A model generated the notes under the pieces. It was not told the origin of the DNA, searched no databases, and saw only the letters and a list, made by a program, of their open reading frames with translations. From assembly GCA_945641355.1 (NCBI GenBank), contig CALZEQ010000034.1, forward strand, positions 1 to 35,661: a DNA stretch of 35,661 bases, read 5' to 3'. Shown here piece after piece: positions 33,805 to 35,661 of this stretch. Both the position numbers and the translations under genes were made by a program. Each line of letters begins with the position of its first letter. Within the stretch, counting starts at the first letter, position 1. This DNA comes from an uncultured Mediterranea sp. (lineage in GTDB: Bacteria > Bacteroidota > Bacteroidia > Bacteroidales > Bacteroidaceae).

Positions 33805-34614
33805 ATGAAGAAGTTATGTACCATCGCAGCAGGCCTGCTCGTGCTGACAGCCTGCGCACAGAAGCATCAGAAGGAGGGCACCGCCCGGCAGGAGCCCACC
33901 ACCATCACATGGATAGAGGACAAGCCGGGACCCGCCCTGCAGCCGCATACGCTCTACCCCGAAGTGCCCGACTCGCTGTGGGACGCCCTGGGACTGCACG
34001 AAGGCGTGCCTACGAGCATGAGCTGCTTCCTGCTCCGGACAGAGGGGAAAACGATACTGCTCGATGCCGGACTGGGCGCACCCTTCAGCCAGCTGATGCC
34101 CAAACTGACGGAACAGGGCGTAACACCCGAAGAGCTCCGGCTCATCTACCTCACACACCTCCACCCCGACCACATCGGCGGTCTGCTGAAGGATGGCCAG
34201 GCAGTCTTCCCCAAGGCCGAAGTGTACGTCAACCGGGTAGAGGCCGAGGCGTGGCTGGCCATGGAAGGCGACCGGAGCAAGCTGGCCAAGAGCGTGCTCC
34301 AAGCCTACAACAGCCGTCTGCACCTCTTTGAGGCCGGCGACACGCTGGAGGGAGGGGTCGTGAGCCTGGCTGCTTACGGCCACACGCCCGGACACACCGT
34401 GTTCCAAAAGGATAGCATCCTGGTGATTGCCGACCTCGTCCACGGAGCGGCCCTGCAGCTGGAGCATCCCGAATACTGTCCCACCTACGACATGGACCCC
34501 GATGCGGCACGTGCCTCACGCCTCCGCCTGCTGCAGTATGCACGCAAGAACCACCTCACGATGTACGGCATGCACCTGCCCGCCCCAGGTTCCATCAAAC
34601 CAGCCCGGCCATGA
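33805..34614 (+). CDS. MBL-fold metallo-hydrolase, exported lipoprotein
   Basis: This 269-residue protein has a lipoprotein signal (CTIAAGLLVLTAC, Cys17). The metallo-beta-lactamase fold has HLHPDH at 118-123 (THLHPDHIGG), the later AYGHTPGHTVF histidine and VIADLVHG with the bridging Asp. The domain resembles quorum-quenching lactonase/GumP-type hydrolases; the substrate is unknown. I chose the ATG at 33805 (MKKLCTIAAG), which gives a proper signal; 11 upstream codons are also open. The stop overlaps the YjbQ start (ATGA). Confidence 0.9.
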   Translation: MKKLCTIAAGLLVLTACAQKHQKEGTARQEPTTITWIEDKPGPALQPHTLYPEVPDSLWDALGLHEGVPTSMSCFLLRTEGKTILLDAGLGAPFSQLMPKLTEQGVTPEELRLIYLTHLHPDHIGGLLKDGQAVFPKAEVYVNRVEAEAWLAMEGDRSKLAKSVLQAYNSRLHLFEAGDTLEGGVVSLAAYGHTPGHTVFQKDSILVIADLVHGAALQLEHPEYCPTYDMDPDAARASRLRLLQYARKNHLTMYGMHLPAPGSIKPARP

Positions 34615-35024
34615 TACAGCAAACAGAATTCACCCTGTCGGCCAAGCGCAGAGGCTGCCACCTCGTCACAGCGGAAATCCTGGCTCACCTGCCACGGCCC
34701 CTCCCCCGGACAGGCCTGCTCCACCTGTTCGTCAAGCACACCTCGTGCGCCCTCAGCATCAACGAGAATGCCGACCCCGACGTGCGCTCGGACATGGAGA
34801 AGATTCTGAACAGACTGGTGCGCGAGAACGAGCCTTACTACGACCACGTGCTCGAAGGGGCAGACGACATGCCTGCCCACGCCAAGAGTTCGCTGCTGGG
34901 TGTCAGCGTCACCCTGCCCATCACCGACGGCCGCCTTAACCTGGGCACCTGGCAGGGCATCTACCTCTGCGAGTTCCGCGACCACGGCGGCCCGCGACGC
35001 ATAGTGGCCACGATTTACGAATAA
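34611..35024 (+). CDS. YjbQ family protein (UPF0047)
   Basis: This 137-residue compact protein shows the family signatures HTSCALSINENADPDVRSDME (about residues 43-63) and GTWQGIYLCEFRDHGG (about 113-128). YjbQ proteins have weak thiamine-phosphate synthase activity in vitro and an uncertain cellular role. It is translationally coupled to the MBL gene (ATGA), and its TAA shares a base with the following ATG. Confidence 0.92.
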   Translation: MIQQTEFTLSAKRRGCHLVTAEILAHLPRPLPRTGLLHLFVKHTSCALSINENADPDVRSDMEKILNRLVRENEPYYDHVLEGADDMPAHAKSSLLGVSVTLPITDGRLNLGTWQGIYLCEFRDHGGPRRIVATIYE

Positions 35025-35377
35025 TGACCATGAAGAAGATACTGATTACGGGCAGCAGCGGATTTCTGGGCAGCCGATTGGCCTACTGCTACAGAGAGAA
35101 GTACGACCTGCAGCTGTGGTCGGCCTTATTCATAGCCTTCGCCGTACATCTGACGGTGCATGTGGGACAAGCCGTTGCCGTGAAGAGCTATGTGCCGGGC
35201 CTCGCCACTTCACTCCTGCTCCTACCCTATGCTACCTACGGACTGTGGAGCATCTGGCTCGCCACGAACGGATGGGAACTCGTCGCATGGGGCACGATCG
35301 GCCTGGCGGTGACGGCAGCAAATCTGCGCTTCGCCCATTGGCTGGGCATTCAATCCGACAAGAGTCACCTTACCTGA
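35024..35377 (+). pseudogene. Chimeric ORF: SDR/epimerase start fused to HXXEE-like tail
   Basis: The first 29 residues (MTMKKILITGSSGFLGSRLA, then YCYREKYDL) are the beginning of an NAD-dependent epimerase, with the GxxGFLG Rossmann loop. From about residue 30 the sequence changes to LQLWSALFIAFAVHLTVHVG, then a YVPGLATSLLLLPY segment and hydrophobic helices, which resembles the C-terminal half of HXXEE-domain membrane proteins without the His-x-x-Glu-Glu half. Neither part is complete, so the 117-codon frame looks like a deletion scar joining two former neighbours. An in-frame fusion that is still expressed cannot be excluded. The ATG at 35030 is an alternative start. Confidence 0.7.
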
Positions 35378-35449
35378 GTGTCAGATTCATCCCAACAGAC
35401 TGACAGAATGCATATTGCAGACCCGCAATGACGAAGCAGAGACACCCCT

Positions 35450-35493
35450 CATTACAATTATTACAATTATTACAGCTGTTTTGGACACACACA
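35450..35493 (+). repeat. Dispersed 9-base-unit repeat, copy E (solo arm)
   Basis: It matches the copy A/B core except that TTTTGGAC replaces TTTTGGGC. The orientation is the same as A and B. No inverted partner lies within the remaining 170 bases. Confidence 0.85.
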
Positions 35494-35610
35494 CTGGCAA
35501 TCAAAAGAAAAAAGTGTAATGGGGACTCAGGATGACCATATGATAAGCTATATGAATGTTGATATGTCCTCTTGAGAGAGCTATTGTTTCACGCTAAATT
35601 TCGGATGAAC

Positions 35611-35638
35611 AAAAAAGTCCTGAAGAAAACTTCAGGAC
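35611..35638 (-). terminator. Terminator of a minus-strand unit beyond the right edge
   Basis: GTCCTGAAG (35617-35625) pairs perfectly with CTTCAGGAC (35630-35638) around AAAA, with six As before it on the plus strand. Read on the minus strand this is a hairpin followed by a T-run, so it ends a gene or RNA lying beyond 35661. Confidence 0.75.
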
Positions 35639-35661
35639 CTCCGTGCGGTGCGTACGGGACT

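Overview
The window is about 35.7 kb of chromosome from a Bacteroides-type bacterium (order Bacteroidales). The case rests on promoter boxes of the TAnnTTTG (-7) type instead of the Escherichia coli -10, a fused FeoA-FeoB protein, a truncated SusC/TonB-receptor N-terminus, and protein families largely restricted to Bacteroidota (DUF4199, DUF6452, DUF6048). Species cannot be fixed by eye. Most of the window is core housekeeping and transport. The accessory-looking parts are at the two ends and around the tRNA genes.

Layout. 1-1100: a minus-strand GNAT acetyltransferase with a small partner gene (a probable toxin-antitoxin pair) between two direct copies of a repeat. 1180-4163: exported M1 aminopeptidase and periplasmic thioredoxin-like protein. 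4281-5843: minus-strand POT peptide transporter, ending at a shared terminator. 6009-8747: feoAB and the FeoB-associated Cys-rich small protein, from a clear promoter. 8748-9256: tRNA-Cys, and a SusC remnant on the other strand. 9419-11595: MATE efflux pump and TrmN6-like tRNA methyltransferase (minus). 11772-18272: Lon protease, then tgt, an LptF/G permease and an M23 peptidase in close succession. 18320-24333: C69 dipeptidase, phosphohexomutase, second POT transporter, WalJ-like metallo-hydrolase. 24407-24762: tRNA-Lys and tRNA-Thr. 24763-25486: a gene-free stretch holding a large inverted-repeat element. 25487-29873: one tight plus-strand run (DUF4199, GT2, DUF6452, DUF6048, mntP, apbE). 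29878-32511: minus-strand DUF1593 lipoprotein, DUF486 membrane protein and a TtcA-like enzyme. 32512-33804: 1.3 kb without a convincing gene, holding two more large inverted-repeat elements and a long stem-loop leader. 33805-35377: MBL-fold lipoprotein, YjbQ, and a small chimeric gene. 35378-35661: another repeat copy and a minus-strand terminator.

Functional themes are peptide use (M1 and C69 peptidases, two POT transporters), envelope work (LptF/G, M23, GT2, ApbE), metal handling (FeoAB, MntP) and tRNA modification (Tgt, TrmN6, TtcA-like).

The most unusual signal is a dispersed repeat family. Arrays of a 9-base unit, ATTACAATT in one form and ATGACAACA in another (shared core AT-ACAA), occur alone or as facing inverted arms. 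In two of the paired elements (24856-25030 and 32995-33165) the arms enclose a nearly concentric, perfect A+T-rich palindrome. Also notable are a Tgt without its three zinc cysteines, an in-frame chimera of an SDR start and an HXXEE-like tail, and a 104-base stem-loop before the MBL lipoprotein gene. All family assignments come from reading motifs by eye; no database search was run.
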